Source of the DNA: Dimorphilus gyrociliatus
Lineage: Eukaryota > Annelida > Polychaeta > Dinophilidae
Direction: 5' to 3'
DNA length: 64,000 nucleotides
Assembly: GCA_904063045.1 (NCBI GenBank)
Contig: CAJFCJ010000029.1
Coordinates: 124,001-188,000 of the forward strand
In this document: positions 45,601 through 58,640 of the stretch, piece after piece
Layout: every line of letters starts with the position of its first letter
Position numbering within the stretch: position 1 is the stretch's first letter
Program-made: the position numbers and the translations under genes
The notes under the pieces: generated by a model
Told to the model about the DNA's origin: nothing
Databases searched by the model: none
Seen by the model: the letters and a program-made list of their open reading frames with translations, nothing else

Positions 45601-48300
45601 AAACGAAACAAGAAACTGACTAAAGCTGCAATAATATTCGTGCTATTGATACTGTCAATTCGTACCGAGAGAAGAACGGCAGTGTGGAAAGATAGGACGA
45701 GTTTGTTTTCGTAAGTTTCCTTAGGGAAAAGTGGGGGGTCGGCATGGGAAGCGTTCGGCTTGTTTAAATGTACAATACATTACCTTCAGACAATAATTTT
45801 CCAATATACTATATAAAAGAAAGAGTAAGGGACGAAGGGAGTACGATGATTAATTCCTAATTAATTTACTGTTAAAGCCTGCAATTATTCACGCATTACT
45901 GATCAGAAGCGGGTTTGAGTGACGTAAGGAAGGATGTTGGCAGCAGCTGACTGCGTCGTTATGTTTTGTAAATAGAATGCCGAAGCGAGTGAAAACATAT
46001 TGGCCAGAGTCGAAAGTTATAGTGCCATTTAGGTAGAACTTCTTAGAGGGCTCTAACCGCGGATAAAAAAAAGAGAGAATGGAATATGGGTGGAATATAG
46101 GCAATCAATCCATCAGTAATGATATTTTTCTTTTCGTCTCTTGCAGATCAGGGGTAAAGGATGTCCCTCAGAACGCCAAAATGCATTACAATTGGGCAAA
46201 CGTTCTATCGGATAACGGTGATCCGGGGAACGCTATACGCCATTACGAGACGGCTTTAAGGTACATTTTTTTTATTGGACTCTTTATATATTTTACGCTC
46301 GATAAAAGTATATAAGAAATGCTTATTCTTCTCAGACTATGGCCGGATTACGCAAGTGCGCACAATAATCTCGCACTGCTGCTTAGGAATGATACTCTGG
46401 CTGAAATTCATCTCCAACGGGCCGTTTCCATAGAGCCGACTCACGCCGGAGCCATGCTAAATCTGGCCAACATATACATTAGGATGAACAAGTCATTGGA
46501 TTTAGTAGAAGCCTATTTGTGGAAGGCGAATGAATTGGATCATTCCTTGGACGTGTATACGTCAATGGCAGCCCTTGAAAAAGCCAGAAATAGACCCAGC
46601 GAAAGCGAAAAGTGGTTAAGACGATCGGCCTTGATCAAACCGAACGATGCTCGAACAATCTATAATCTTGGATTAACTCTCCAAGAAAAAGGTAAGAAAA
46701 CGGCAAACTAGCGCATTTATTGATATTTGTACTTTAGCTGAATTCCAACATCGAAATGGACTAATCCTAACAATCCTTACAAGAGGGTCCTTATCGGGAA
46801 ATATTTGCGCAAATAATTGATGCGTGGAGGGGTTATATAGTCAATAGTTAAGTAAACTAGCAGCGTCCAAACACTAAGTTTTCCCTTTCCCACTGTCGGT
46901 AGAGCTTAATCGACTTCAAATTATAACAGGGTTGTCGGATGAAGGATTGCGGCAGTACGAAAGAGCTTTGCGAATAGATGGGCGTCACGAACAAGCACTG
47001 CTAGACGCTGCGCGTACATATTATGAGAAGGGCGATAGGGCCAAGGCTGAAGAATACGTTATGAGGTTTGTCTGCGATGATTTATACGAGCGTCTCCTCA
47101 TTTTCTTTTCTCTATTATTTATCTTTCCTGTTTGATCCTTTAAAGGGCGGAAAGGGAGGCGGACACGCCGAAGGCCCTTCATCAACTGGCAACATTCTAC
47201 TACAACACCGGTAACATCGTAAAAGCAATTAATCTTTTAGATAAGGGTCTGGAATATGATAATTCGGATAGTGATCTTCTGTTGCTGCACGTAAGTTTAT
47301 TTGTTTTTCTCTCTTTCGATTGACAGATTTACGATTTTAGTAAAAGAAACGATTTGCAGATGTTTGTTTTGTGATATATCCGGCTACTTGTAAATAATTG
47401 GTTTTGTTTTGCAGTCGCAGGTAACTTTACGAGCTAATCAGCTGGATGCTGCAAAAAAGTCTGCCATGCGAGCTATTGAAGTATCTCCAAACGACATACT
47501 CTGCTTGGCTCAGCTGGCCAGGATTAAAGGCGTCCAGGGCCAACATCCTGAGGTATAGACTTAAATTCGTTTATAAAAAAGAAGAAGAAAAGACAGAAGC
47601 AATCTATTAAGCCACTCTTCTTTCCCCTCAATAGGCTATAGGACTTCTAAAAACTGCACTGCAATTGGCGCGAAACGAACGAAACGGTGTTCTAGTTTCC
47701 TTACATTTCCAATTAGCAGATCATTACAAAGATCTAGCAATGAAAGAGGATGCTGCAGTTGTAAGTTTAACAAAAAAAACACCTTATTTTTAATTAACTG
47801 TAACAAATGAATTGCAATTAGAAATAATGATTTATAATATCAGTTTTTGTGTAAGAAAAAAATTATATGAATAATAATTAAAAAATCTAAACGGTTTTTC
47901 TTTTTTTTTTGCCAACCCGCCCATGTCTTTCACCGTTTCTTTTTTGTCTTGGATTATTCTACGCCCCCCTCCGCCCACTTCCTACTCTTGCTTTTTATCT
48001 TTGGGATAAAAAAAAACACTCGCAGCATTATAGAAAAACTTTGCTGTATAATGAGAAACATTCGCAAGCTCATCTCAATCTCGGCGCTTTCCATCATTCG
48101 CAGGTTGTATATACGATCGACTTATCAGTTAGACTACAAACAAACGTTATACATGTGATGTATATATTGTACAGGGTGAATACGATCTTGCTGAATGGCA
48201 CTACAAACAAGCGGAACAGCAGGAACCGGACAATTCGATTCTGAAGGAGAACTTGAGGAGATTGGAAAAAGCTTCTAAAGAAAGACGTTCGAAATATTGA
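39672..48300 (+). CDS. TMTC1: Transmembrane O-mannosyltransferase TMTC1
   Basis: Sixteen exons join with matching phases to 849 aa: 39672-40027, 41352-41526, 42646-42737, 43435-43565, 44286-44385, 44895-45087, 45286-45404, 45546-45710, 46147-46260, 46336-46691, 46930-47065, 47146-47290, 47415-47552, 47635-47760, 48026-48103 and 48175-48300. TMTC proteins sit in the ER membrane and transfer O-mannose to cadherins. The luminal [10 protein letters not shown] (acidic catalytic pair of GT-C enzymes), [52 protein letters not shown] and [19 protein letters not shown] match the family in order. About nine to eleven membrane helices are followed by TPR repeats and an ending [11 protein letters not shown] typical of TMTC1. 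The exon 4 donor (43565) and exon 5 acceptor (44286) were chosen to keep frame and a TM helix; the other junctions are clear. Confidence 0.93.
42040..42064 (+). promoter_or_regulatory. CRE plus TATA-like pair in TMTC1 intron 2
   Basis: A perfect CRE palindrome TGACGTCA (42040-42047) is followed 9 nt later by TATAAAAA (42057-42064). The spacing suits a core promoter. No exon with a start codon could be linked to it. Confidence 0.3.
43928..43935 (+). promoter_or_regulatory. CRE palindrome in TMTC1 intron 4
   Basis: TGACGTCA followed within 20 nt by TTGCGTCA, a CRE-like half-variant. It lies in a CpG-rich part of the intron (43.2-44.6 kb). Confidence 0.3.
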
Positions 48301-49495
48301 AAAGACGACTGCGCCATCCCTTCTCCTATCGTTTTGTAGTCAATATAAACAAAGCCGGTTGCCGTAATCCCCTCACGACATTACAAGTTTACCAGTAGAG
48401 AGAGTCAACAAGCAGCGGCCAAGACGTCAGATAAGGCGTCCCTTCTCATTTCCGGAGGCGTCTTTCAGTCATAAATTTATCTGAAGATCCTGCCTTATCT
48501 TCGTTCTCGCAGCCTCGTGACGCAATAGACGCTTCGTATTCTGGACGGGTGCGGGTGATAAAGGGCGAACTTATTTGCATGCTGGCGTGATAAGGTTGTA
48601 CTCCGGGCCGTCTAAAGAGACGCTTTGATTGGCGTTTAATGATGCGAAATCGTTTTTATTCGTAATACACATTCTTATACAATTCAATATGAATTCTATA
48701 TCGTTTGTCTACACCAACAAAACGAAAACAAACAAAACGACATAGTACACATAAAGCCAAACAAACATCAATAGACGTCTTTGGAATTTCTTTACGACTT
48801 TTACCGTCCTTAATTCGGGCCCATTTTCAGTCTGAAAATAGCAAGCATGTAAGACTAGCTTTTTTAATACAGCCAATAAAAAGCCTAGTAGCCAGCCAAT
48901 TATGTTTGTACCGCACTACAGACTATGTTTTGACGGAGCGGAAAACAGCACCGATAAACAAACTATTGGAAGATAAAACATTAAAGAGGCCGAGGTCGAT
49001 CGGTCCTCCTTCCAAGATGCAATAAAAACAATAGAGTAGTATACTGTAATATTTAGAAAGCAAACAGAGCGTGCTGTAAGTCATATAAAAGGAAAAATCC
49101 AATGTTTATCCTAAAAAAGTGGATCTATATTTTTCGGAAGTGGGGATTTTTGTCTGTTTTTTAAAATGAAAATTGCTGTAGGCATTTGCTTTTAAACGAT
49201 TCGAAAATTATACCAATTATAATAATCATAGTAAATTATAAAGCATACAAGAATTGAAAGATGGGGAGAGAATGGTATTCAACAGCTGTTTCCAGAACAT
49301 TGCGTGATCCCTAAATATTAATGCATTATCGGCATATTTTTGACGTCTACAATTTACTATTTTTCAAAACAAAATTCTATAACGATATTTAAGGAGGTGG
49401 GGGTGTGGGCGGATATAACGGAATTTGTTTATAGCATGTTTATTTATGTATTGTAATATTATTCATCCTTTTCTCTCTTTTAACCCTGTCCTATC

Positions 49496-49561
49496 TGTGT
49501 GTGTATGTGTATGTATGTATGTATGTATGTATGTATGCATGTGTGTGTGTGTGTGTGTGTT
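49496..49561. repeat. Compound (GTAT)n/(GT)n microsatellite
   Basis: About seven GTAT units framed by GT runs, followed by CT and CA repeats up to about 49610. Confidence 0.9.
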
Positions 49562-51142
49562 TGTCTCTCTCTCTCTTACACACACACATACACACACTCT
49601 CTCTCTGCTTCATTGACACTTTCTCATTCTCTCGTCAACTTTAGTTTTTGCATGCAGAAGGCGTCTTATTGGGAGTCCAATAAATACATCAATCAACTAA
49701 TTATCGCAACTACTGTGCGGACAAGATTGCGTTAAGTGAATATATTCAGATCGAAAATCGAATTAGTATTCGGCTTCGAGTACTCTTCTCGTAGATATTG
49801 ACACTATTAAACAACAAACCTTTTTTTAAATCTAACACTTTCTGCTAGTCTTAAAAAGATGAAAGAAACTAAAATATCGAACTGTGTAATTAACGGTTGA
49901 ATTATTTAAAGAGAAAGAGAATTAAAAGAGAAATTCAATAATATTTGAACGTTTCTCTGACAAAGTTCAGAATATCTTTCATCGTAGCGCTTTAAAGGTC
50001 TACTAATGACTTATTAAACACTTTATTGGAACTTGGCACGAGAAAATTAAATTATACAGAATAGAATTAAGTCAACAGCGATTTTTTCTATTAATTTTCT
50101 ATATTCATCGATCGGATCCCGCCTGATTTGACGCTTTCGTAAATCATCATTGACAAGCAATCAGTGGAGAGATGGGCAAATAAAATGAAAATGTCATCAA
50201 TATTTATAGACTTGTCTTCATTACAATTATTTTAATTATCCTTCTATCGTTCCAAATATCGCCGCGATTAGAGGATAATGACAGGAACATTATTTATTAC
50301 TATTATTTTGACATAAATGTATTATTAGATTTATCAAATACTTCTCAAGTTAAGATACCTATTTATGAAGTTTAAAACCCCATTTAATCGAATTGATGAA
50401 ATATTCGTAGATCTGTTTCTCTTTTTCATAGTGAATCTTATCGTATGTAAATTCCAATGAAATTTGTTCTGCATGCGGTATTTGATTAATGCGAGAATGA
50501 AGATTTTTCGGAGAGCTGAAGCGAAATTAAGATAAGTTTCCGTCTGACTTTGATTTGCTGATGAAAAATCGTTTTACAGCGCCCTCTATTGACAAGTTAT
50601 TTTAACCCCTTTGTGGCCCTACTTTCCCCTTACATGTACGATCTCTTTGTCACTTTGGCCCATGCACTCCCTAAAGCTATTCCGTGGCGCCATCTATTGT
50701 TTAAAGTGTAAAATTCCTTAACGTAACCCGTCAAATTGGTTATCTGTCAGTTGGTCTTAATTAATGATTCTCCGATTGTTGTCATTGGTTGTAGATTCAA
50801 TTACAAAGTGGATGGAGTTAAAGTTTAGCGGTATTTTTTTTAAGTTCCATGTTAATTGCTTATTGTTTACATGGAGTGTAATGATAGACGTGAATAAAAA
50901 AAAGACGCTGTGTCTTCGATTTCATATTCTCTATAGAATTTCGAATTTTTTCCTTCTCTATATTTACCCCATTAGATTACCCTCGGCTACCAAAACACAT
51001 TGATTTCAATTTGTGAGTGCTATTAACTTATCATGGGAATATTGGAAGATGTGAACTGGATCAATGATTAATTTGCGAGATGTTCACGAAAAATTTGCTT
51101 CCAATAAATCTGTTTTCCCCCTTAGCATTGAAGCTTTTGAAA

Positions 51143-51208
51143 AGAGAGAGAGAGAGAGATAAAGAAAGAGAGTGAGCGAGCGAGCGAGCGAGTGAGTGAG
51201 TGAGTGAC
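51143..51208. repeat. (GA)n and (GAGC/GAGT)n tandem repeat
   Basis: A GA run, then tetranucleotides GAGC and GAGT repeated about nine times. Confidence 0.85.
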
Positions 51209-52713
51209 TAAAAGAATACATACGACTTATCTCTAATGATAAATTGATAATTAATTAATAGAACATTTCCCCTTTCTTCAAATACTATCAATCTATCTTT
51301 TCTCTTTTCTTAAACTGTTATACAGAACTTTGTTTGTTTATTTATGTTAATTGAATTGCTCGGTGAGAGGTTAGAAAACAACAGACTCTTTTTAAATATT
51401 TACAATCCTTTATTTACCTATTTACGTTTATAAGTGTATAGATTTTTTTCTTCTCATTTTCTCTTCAAGAATGTTTTAATCTCTTCTCTATTTAAATTAA
51501 AGTGCATACAATACACTTATCATCAAATTGAGAAAAAGATTTAGCTATAACTTTATTATTGGTAGTTTTTATATTGCTAAGCCATAGATAATCCATAAAG
51601 GTTATCCGGTGCGTGTGATTAGGAGGTTAGGTAGAGTATGTTATTATTTCCTAAAGCTGTTCGCAAAAAAACAGTTGGTTAGCAGAGATAACTGTTGTAA
51701 TCTATCCCAAATTATGCTAGTGTATACTTAAGTTATTATCAGTCCCTTTATCCCAGATAATCATCTAAAGGTTATCCTATTATATATTTTTTCATAAAGT
51801 AGACGATAATTAGTAAAAGCAATAATGAGTCGTTACTTACTGTATTTAAAGATAGATGGAAGCACTGCTAAGATAATATGCTGCGAAGCGTATGATGAAA
51901 AGAAAAAACAAGTTGATGATAAGGTGAAAAGAATTTAAGATATTCTTGTAAACGAATTTTCAAAATCTTTAAATAAAAAAAGGAAATTGATTCTAATACG
52001 AAAAAGACTTTTCTGTACTTAATCTTTTATTTTACGCTTGTATTTTTTTGGTTGATAGAACATAGCAGGGTTCCATTCAGATAAGATGAAGGCAGAAAAA
52101 AAAGAGATTAGATTTTTTTTGTTCGTTTCCTTTACAATTTACAACATATTTGTTTTGCTTTTATCAAATATATATACATATATATATTTATATAAAACTA
52201 TAAGTCAATAGTAAAGGAATAAAAATAAACAAACACTTGTATTGTTCTCTTAAATAGAATTGAACACATTTCATTTTTAATAATATATTATCTGTACACA
52301 AAAAAATAGACTTGTTATTTTTTTTTTTTTTAAATATGGTTTTTTTTTTATTTTTACATCTTCACAGCTTATTCAAAAAGTCATATATATATATATATAT
52401 ATATATATAAAGACGGACGTGTTTTTTTTGTATGTGTTTTACAACGTTGGCTTCTTTTTTTTTGTAAATAAGTTATCTTTGTTTTTTGTTTTTTGAGTTT
52501 TTTTTTTTGGTTTTGTTGTCTTTTTTACTCCAAAACGAAATATTGCAGTTTTATATACATAAGCACTGTGCATGCAGATTTGCACTACAACTTTTTTTTG
52601 TATATGAACAATGACGAGGAAAAAAAGTAAAAAGCAATGATTAACATTAATTTTTTTTTCAGCATTTAGTTATACAGTATGTCACATAAAATAGATGGAC
52701 CTTGTTCAATAGT

Positions 52714-55700
52714 TTACAGACCCAGAGAGGCTGTAGTCATCTGTTTTTTGGCTTTCAGTCTCATATCATCCATATTTAGGCTTTGCTTTAAAGCTGAATC
52801 GGCGACGGATGCCTGTAAAGCTAAATTGAGAGCAGCATATGCGCTAGGTGGCGTTAGGTGAGGGTAGAAGAGAAGTGGATGCTGCAACGGTATTGAATCG
52901 AGCGAAGGAGGGAACAATCGATCTGGTAAAGGTGGAAAGAAAGGAAGGCGAGATGCGCTTAGCGGCGGCAAGTTGACATACGGCGTCATGCGGTTTCCTT
53001 CTAAAGATGACGCTACAGGTGGACTTGTTAGATTGCTTGTTGGAGCTAGAAGTAGGCCTGAAGAATATATTTTTTGAAATTAATATAACCAATTTGATAA
53101 CGTAAACAATCGGCACCACCAAAATCGAATTCAGCTTAATATTTTCTATAATTAATTTTTTCGTTAATCAAGTATATACGAATTGCATTCAATTTAGTTT
53201 CTCAATAAATCTAATTCAATTGCTCTAACAAGATAATTCGTTGGTAAACAATACCGAAGCGACGCCTTTGCACAAGCGTCCCTTCACATATCAATAGGCG
53301 AGTCTAATCAATTGAATTACATTGATCTGCTAATTCAATTACTTCAATTTGGCGAAGTCGCGATAATTGTACTGGGCGCTAATAGAAAGGAGTTCAATTT
53401 ATTAGACGCTACTGTCGAACGTGACTTGTGATCACAGATTACTGCCGGTTCGCGCTCTTAAATAGTGTCTCTTGATGTATATAAACATAGTATCACACAG
53501 ATTATATATATATATATATATATATATACTGTATATATATAAACCCCAATATATGGATAAATTATTAATCTATATACAAGGTGCAAATAGATTTCTTTTT
53601 TATATTTGGGGAAATTATCGAGGAGAGCTATCTAGTTATATATATATATATTTATATAGATATTCATACGTCTTGGATGATATTGAAGTAGCTGTACTTG
53701 TTAAATATAAGATATATATATATATATCTAGAGAGAGAGAGAGAGATAGAAAAAGGGAAAGAGGCAAATCTAAATTTGCAGAATACAAAGAGATACGTTA
53801 TCGCTTATTGTTTTTGAATGAACATGTTAAAAACTATTTACCTTTATGGATTTGACTTTCTTGCTTGCGACATTTTGCTCTTCGGTTTTGGAACCAAACC
53901 TTGTAAGATAAAGAGAATAAAATTTGATTATTTCGATAATGTAATACATATATATTAGTAATAAAAAAAATGTCCCGAAGGCGTATAAATATAAGCCGCT
54001 CTAATACTTATGACGTAAGCCACATGGCTCCGCCTTCCCGAGAGACCACACCCCTTTCGCTAAATAACGTCATTAGTCGATAATTAGCATTTATCTACAT
54101 TACATTCGTGAAAAATTTATCGCCGCAAGATTGCTTAATAAATGTGTAAATTGAATAAAGTCGAATATTGCTCATTATTTATGCATGATTTGTTTGTATT
54201 GTCTGAAAGGTCATTAGAAAAGAGACGGTAACGAAATAGGAACCCGCGGGATGAAAATTAGGGACGGCTAAGCCTTTATGTTTCTATCTAATTGAACCTA
54301 ATGCGTTAATCCGATAAGTTGTTCAGCCGTAATTCGTTTTATTTCGGACACACGCCATTTTCGTAATTGATCGTCGTCGCAAATTTCTCGGCGAATACCC
54401 GCTCAATTTAGCCTTTCCTATTGATATATAAACATATATATCACAGTACTTGATTTATTTATTTATTCATTCATTCATTCATTCTACGCATCTGTTCATT
54501 TACTTAAATAGTATGTTTATTTATTTATATATTAATTTATTTATTGTTTTAGATTCATTAGTTTTATCATATTTAAAAAAATTCTGTTATTAACTTGTCC
54601 AATTTCTAGTAAGATTGTTTTATTTTTGTTTGTAATACATGTTAATGTAATTTTTACGTTTTCCGCTTGAGTAATGTTATATAATATAATATAAATATAT
54701 ATCCTCCCATCCCCCTACCACTCAATTATGACGTAGAATCTGTAAGAAGATGTTTGTTTTTTGCGGCATTTCTATTAGATCTACAAGTATTCTACTTAAT
54801 ATTATAATTAATAGTAATTATAATATTCAAAAACAATCGAAAATGAAATAAAAAATATTTCGTTTTTATTAAAAAAGAATTAACTGAATGGCTTACTTGC
54901 ACTCTGGCTTCACTCAATCCTAGTCTTTGGCTCAACTCCTCTCTCATAAACGCATCCGGATAATGAGTCTCATCAAACAGCCTTTCCAACTCGTGTAGTT
55001 GCTCTAACGTAAAATTTGTCCTTGTTCTTCTCTGTTTACTTTTGTTCTGCAGTTCGTCGTCTCCCATTTTTCTTCCGCCATCTGTAACAAGATTTTATCT
55101 TATTTTTTTTAAACTTTCTAGATATACAAATGGTGATTTTTAAATCAACAGTTATAAAAGCGGAATAGCTTCTATCAAGTCGCGTGCTACGTTATTCAAT
55201 ACAAAGCCGAAGGCGTTTAAAAGCGTTTTTGAAAAGCAGCGCGCTTAAAAAAAGCGTTTCGGATTACGATGACCGTCTGGCCGCTACTTTTAGCGGTCCA
55301 TTATTAACTTTTAGCCAAGTATATGTTAGCCTTTTAAAAGAGGCAAAATTGTTAATGAATATGCAAAGGTCGAAGCGTCTTATGTTCTTTTGACAAGTGA
55401 AATCCTTTAATTAAAAAATACAATGACGTTTTATGTACAATTATCAAACTATTAGAGCATTAAATAATATCGAATTTCCGAGGACCCATCTGTTAAAAAT
55501 AGCCGTACTTTTTCCTCATATTTTAACAAGACGAACGTAAAACTTAATTAAATTAGACGCTTCAGCACGTCCACCAACACGTGACGAAGCGCGTTTAGAC
55601 GACTGTAGTGAGTTATGTGCATTTACAAATTAGACTCTTACACCCCTCGCGGGGTTAGACGCTTATTTATGACCGTCGTCCACTAACCTTTGTCGACGCC

Positions 55701-55847
55701 TTCCTCTAAATCATCAGTCACAGTCTTTTCATCTTCAACTCGACTTTTAATACTTAAATCTAAACCATTTTCTGGTGATTCTTCATTGCTCTTCTCATCC
55801 TCTCCGCTATCGAAAGTCTTAGTGACGAATTGAGTCAATCGGTCCAT
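52714..55847 (-). CDS. SHOX: Short stature homeobox transcription factor SHOX
   Basis: Four exons on the minus strand, 55688-55847, 54897-55081, 53842-53899 and 52714-53057, join in frame to 248 aa. Exon 1 encodes an acidic N-terminus. Exon 2 carries most of a paired-class homeodomain ([20 protein letters not shown], then [12 protein letters not shown]). Exon 3 completes helix 3 with [15 protein letters not shown]; the intron between Q and V is the usual paired-class position. Exon 4 has the SHOX-type [10 protein letters not shown] segment, a Pro/Leu-rich part and a C-terminal OAR motif ([16 protein letters not shown]). Residue 50 of the homeodomain is Gln, predicting TAATTA-type dimer sites. 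SHOX controls skeletal growth in vertebrates; invertebrate roles are mainly neural or unclear. An E-box CCACGTGG (55856-55863) lies 9 nt before the ATG. A TTG upstream in frame was not used. Confidence 0.95.
53504..53540. repeat. (AT)n with TATACTGTATA core in SHOX intron 3
   Basis: AT dinucleotides interrupted by one TACTGTA. More AT-rich tracts lie at 53637-53660 and 53711-53730. Confidence 0.85.
53980..54410. other. GC-richer patch in SHOX intron 2
   Basis: Within an AT-rich intron, this stretch has many CpG dinucleotides, a CACATG E-box, TAACGTCATT and TAATTAGC-type homeodomain sites. It may be a conserved regulatory element of SHOX; this is inference from composition. Confidence 0.3.
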
Positions 55848-57069
55848 TTTTACATCCACGTGGTACAAGAGCTTCTAACAGACTGATTACAAGACGGTCC
55901 CGCTTTACGGGTAATAATATTACTGCAAATCGGCCAATCAGCGCCGGAGCACCGCTGCTACTGAATATTAATGAAATAGAGTTAGAAATGTAGAATTTTC
56001 TGATGCTCTTACTTTAATTAACGAGTCTCATTAGATTAATTACCAAGAGTATAGTGAGCTAAATTCAAACATTATAACCTAAGGGCAGTTATATGGTTAA
56101 TATGTAAATGAGCGGATTCATTTAAGGGATTATATTTAGACTCTTTGTATATACAATGTTGAAATAGAATTAAGATGACAAATTGAAATAAATTTCTTTT
56201 TATCTAATGTGTACAAGAGAATTAAGAGTTTAATTGGATGAATAGAGTGATAGATTAGAATGAAACATTTTACGCTTGGATAAACCAAGAGTCTAATTAC
56301 AAGATTTATCCTAGAAAGAAAGCACTTGCTCAATCAGAAAATCATAGGCATCATCAGGGATTTAAAAAAATCTATGCATTCTGACAAACAAATTGAGTAC
56401 GTTATTCTTTGAACTATCTTAAAGAATGTATATGTAAATACATAATTTTATATATGTGTATATTATAAACATTTATACAGTATTTATATATAAATTTTAT
56501 ATGATATAATAATTACGGATGTATGGATATTAATCTGAATTTGTAGAGAATTATATAGACAGGATATCTATCTTTAAGATCTTCAAATTTATGACATACG
56601 ACAGCGAATCCTCTTTGTCTTTGAAATAAAGAAAACGCAACTGGCTCTATTATATAAGATAAAGAAATTTGCATACGTGTATTTATATCCTCAATATACG
56701 GTATTCACTATTATTCTTATACCAGCAGATATATACTTTATATATATAAGCATAATTCCAAGTTTAGTCTATAAACAGTAGATATTCTCTCTTTATATAA
56801 ACTATTGCATAAATACATTCACATATACATGTAGAGTAGATACATAAGTAGAAAATTAACGCAATATCCTTCCTCGCATAAATAAGTCCGATTGATCCTT
56901 TACAAATTCCATCCCCAATCCGATAATGTGGAAAGATTACGAAATGACGCGCGCGCAAAAGAAATCGGTCCATTACCGAAATGAAGACGATTTACGGAGA
57001 TGAAAGGTATAAGGTAACATAAAAAAAATCTTTATATATAATCAACGCTTTTGCCTCTTCTTTTCCTCA

Positions 57070-57440
57070 ACCAACGCCCGACCGAGATAATCAGATTAGC
57101 GACAGAGCAATGATATAATTAAATGGAAGAGATATAGAACTGTCGGCGAAATCGTATTTGGACGGCTCGGAATCGTGCGACGGAAATGCTCCACGATATT
57201 AAGACGGAGCGAGCTGTCAGCGCGTAAAAACGCCATTATCGTTAATGATCGCTAATCTGGTTCAGTCAGGGGAAAAATAGGCGCATTTTTAGCGCGTCCA
57301 CAACCACTTTAATTAAACGAATCGAAACGGAATTCTCCAACCGGATTAGCTCGTTAGCGACGGCTCTGCTCATTTAGCATTTTATTTAAAAGAATGAATT
57401 AAGGGCGCTAATAGGCAACATCTGAAGCGTGAAGTAAGGT
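57070..57440. promoter_or_regulatory. CpG-rich candidate enhancer upstream of SHOX
   Basis: About 370 nt with many CpGs (GCGACAGAGC, CGGCTCGGAATCG, AGCGCGTCC) and homeodomain-type sites such as TTAATTAAACG, bounded by AT-rich DNA. It lies 1.2-1.6 kb upstream of the SHOX ATG and has no ORF. A cis-regulatory role is inferred. Confidence 0.35.
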
Positions 57441-58579
57441 TGTTTTTACATTACCAATAGCTCCTCAGTCATATTTAGTCAATTTAAACCCTTTTCGCTT
57501 TATTACTATACTTTTGTGCTTAATTAGCCCGCCATTCTAATAATCAAAATGAGTAATAAATAAACAGAATTTATTATCATCAAAAGAATGATGACTAAGC
57601 ACAAGTACTACTATTATTGGCTTTTGTTTTTACAATAGTAAAATACCACTTGTATTTTATTACTTCCTCTTACACTAATCTTTAGTAATCAATTTGTAGA
57701 TATTAATTCTCTTAAGAGGGGTCAGTTCCATAATTATTGACAGTAAAATACTAATTTTATATATTAATGCTCTTAGAATTTATACCTATTAATTAATTAC
57801 TATGCTATTTCTATATTTTTTTCCATAAATATCTATTGAAATATTTAGACCAATTCCAGGAAAGATTTAGTACGAGGAACGATAGAAATTATAGATATTA
57901 ATCACTCCTGAATCATTATTTCTCTCCTTATTGTAACATATAATTACCTTTAACCGATAATAGACATTTTATACAAAAATATTATCATTAATATAAAGTA
58001 TAGAAATCGCTAATCATTATCTTTCTTTTAATTTCCTTCTTCCAGTTTGAAAATAACTCAAAGTGCACCAATTATCTTCAGTCTAAAAGAAAAGCAAAAA
58101 AAAGGGGAGAGGAGGAGAATGGAGAATAAGTGAGACACATACAGAGAGAGAGAGAGAAAGAAAAAAAAGAGAGACGCTTCTATTACGTCTTTTTTATGGC
58201 GAAATTATTGCTGAACATTACCGAAAGATGGCGACGTAGTTATTTATTTCTCCATAAAATGAACAACGAAACTATTATATTGTGTTTTTTTTTATAACTT
58301 TTTTATTGCTTAATTTTATAATATTTAAATCTAAATTAATTAATTATTAATTGATTTATTATTTAACATAAAGAAGTGATAAATTCTGGTTTTATTAAGG
58401 TTTTTATTACCCGAAATAAACAATATTACTGACATAACGTAGCCATAAAATTTTTGTATATAAATTATTTATGAATTATGATTGCTCTTTCTTTTCATTA
58501 AGAAAAAAAAATCACAGATTAACAATGTTTGTCCAGAAAGACACTTTTTATCATTATTTTTATCATTGAGTGTAGAGAA

Positions 58580-58583
<4 letters not shown>

Positions 58584-58640
<57 letters not shown>
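58584..58640. repeat. (GA)n microsatellite
   Basis: About 25 GA units. On the minus strand this yields a spurious Ser-Leu repeat ORF. Confidence 0.9.

Larger units (their letters stand above)
48301..52713. other. Intergenic region between convergent TMTC1 and SHOX
   Basis: Contains the 3' UTRs of both genes and no further gene that I can support. Simple repeats: GTAT/GT tract at 49496-49561, GA and GAGC/GAGT tracts at 51143-51208, and (AT)n at 52384-52409. A TTTATT (AATAAA on the minus strand) at 52347-52352 could be the polyadenylation signal of SHOX. CTCF-like sites are at 50578-50591 and 50685-50699. Confidence 0.5.

Noticed and set aside
48705-49025. 106-aa plus-strand ORF in the TMTC1-SHOX interval
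   Set aside because: Basic, low-similarity sequence in the presumed TMTC1 3' flank; no domain, no splice context.
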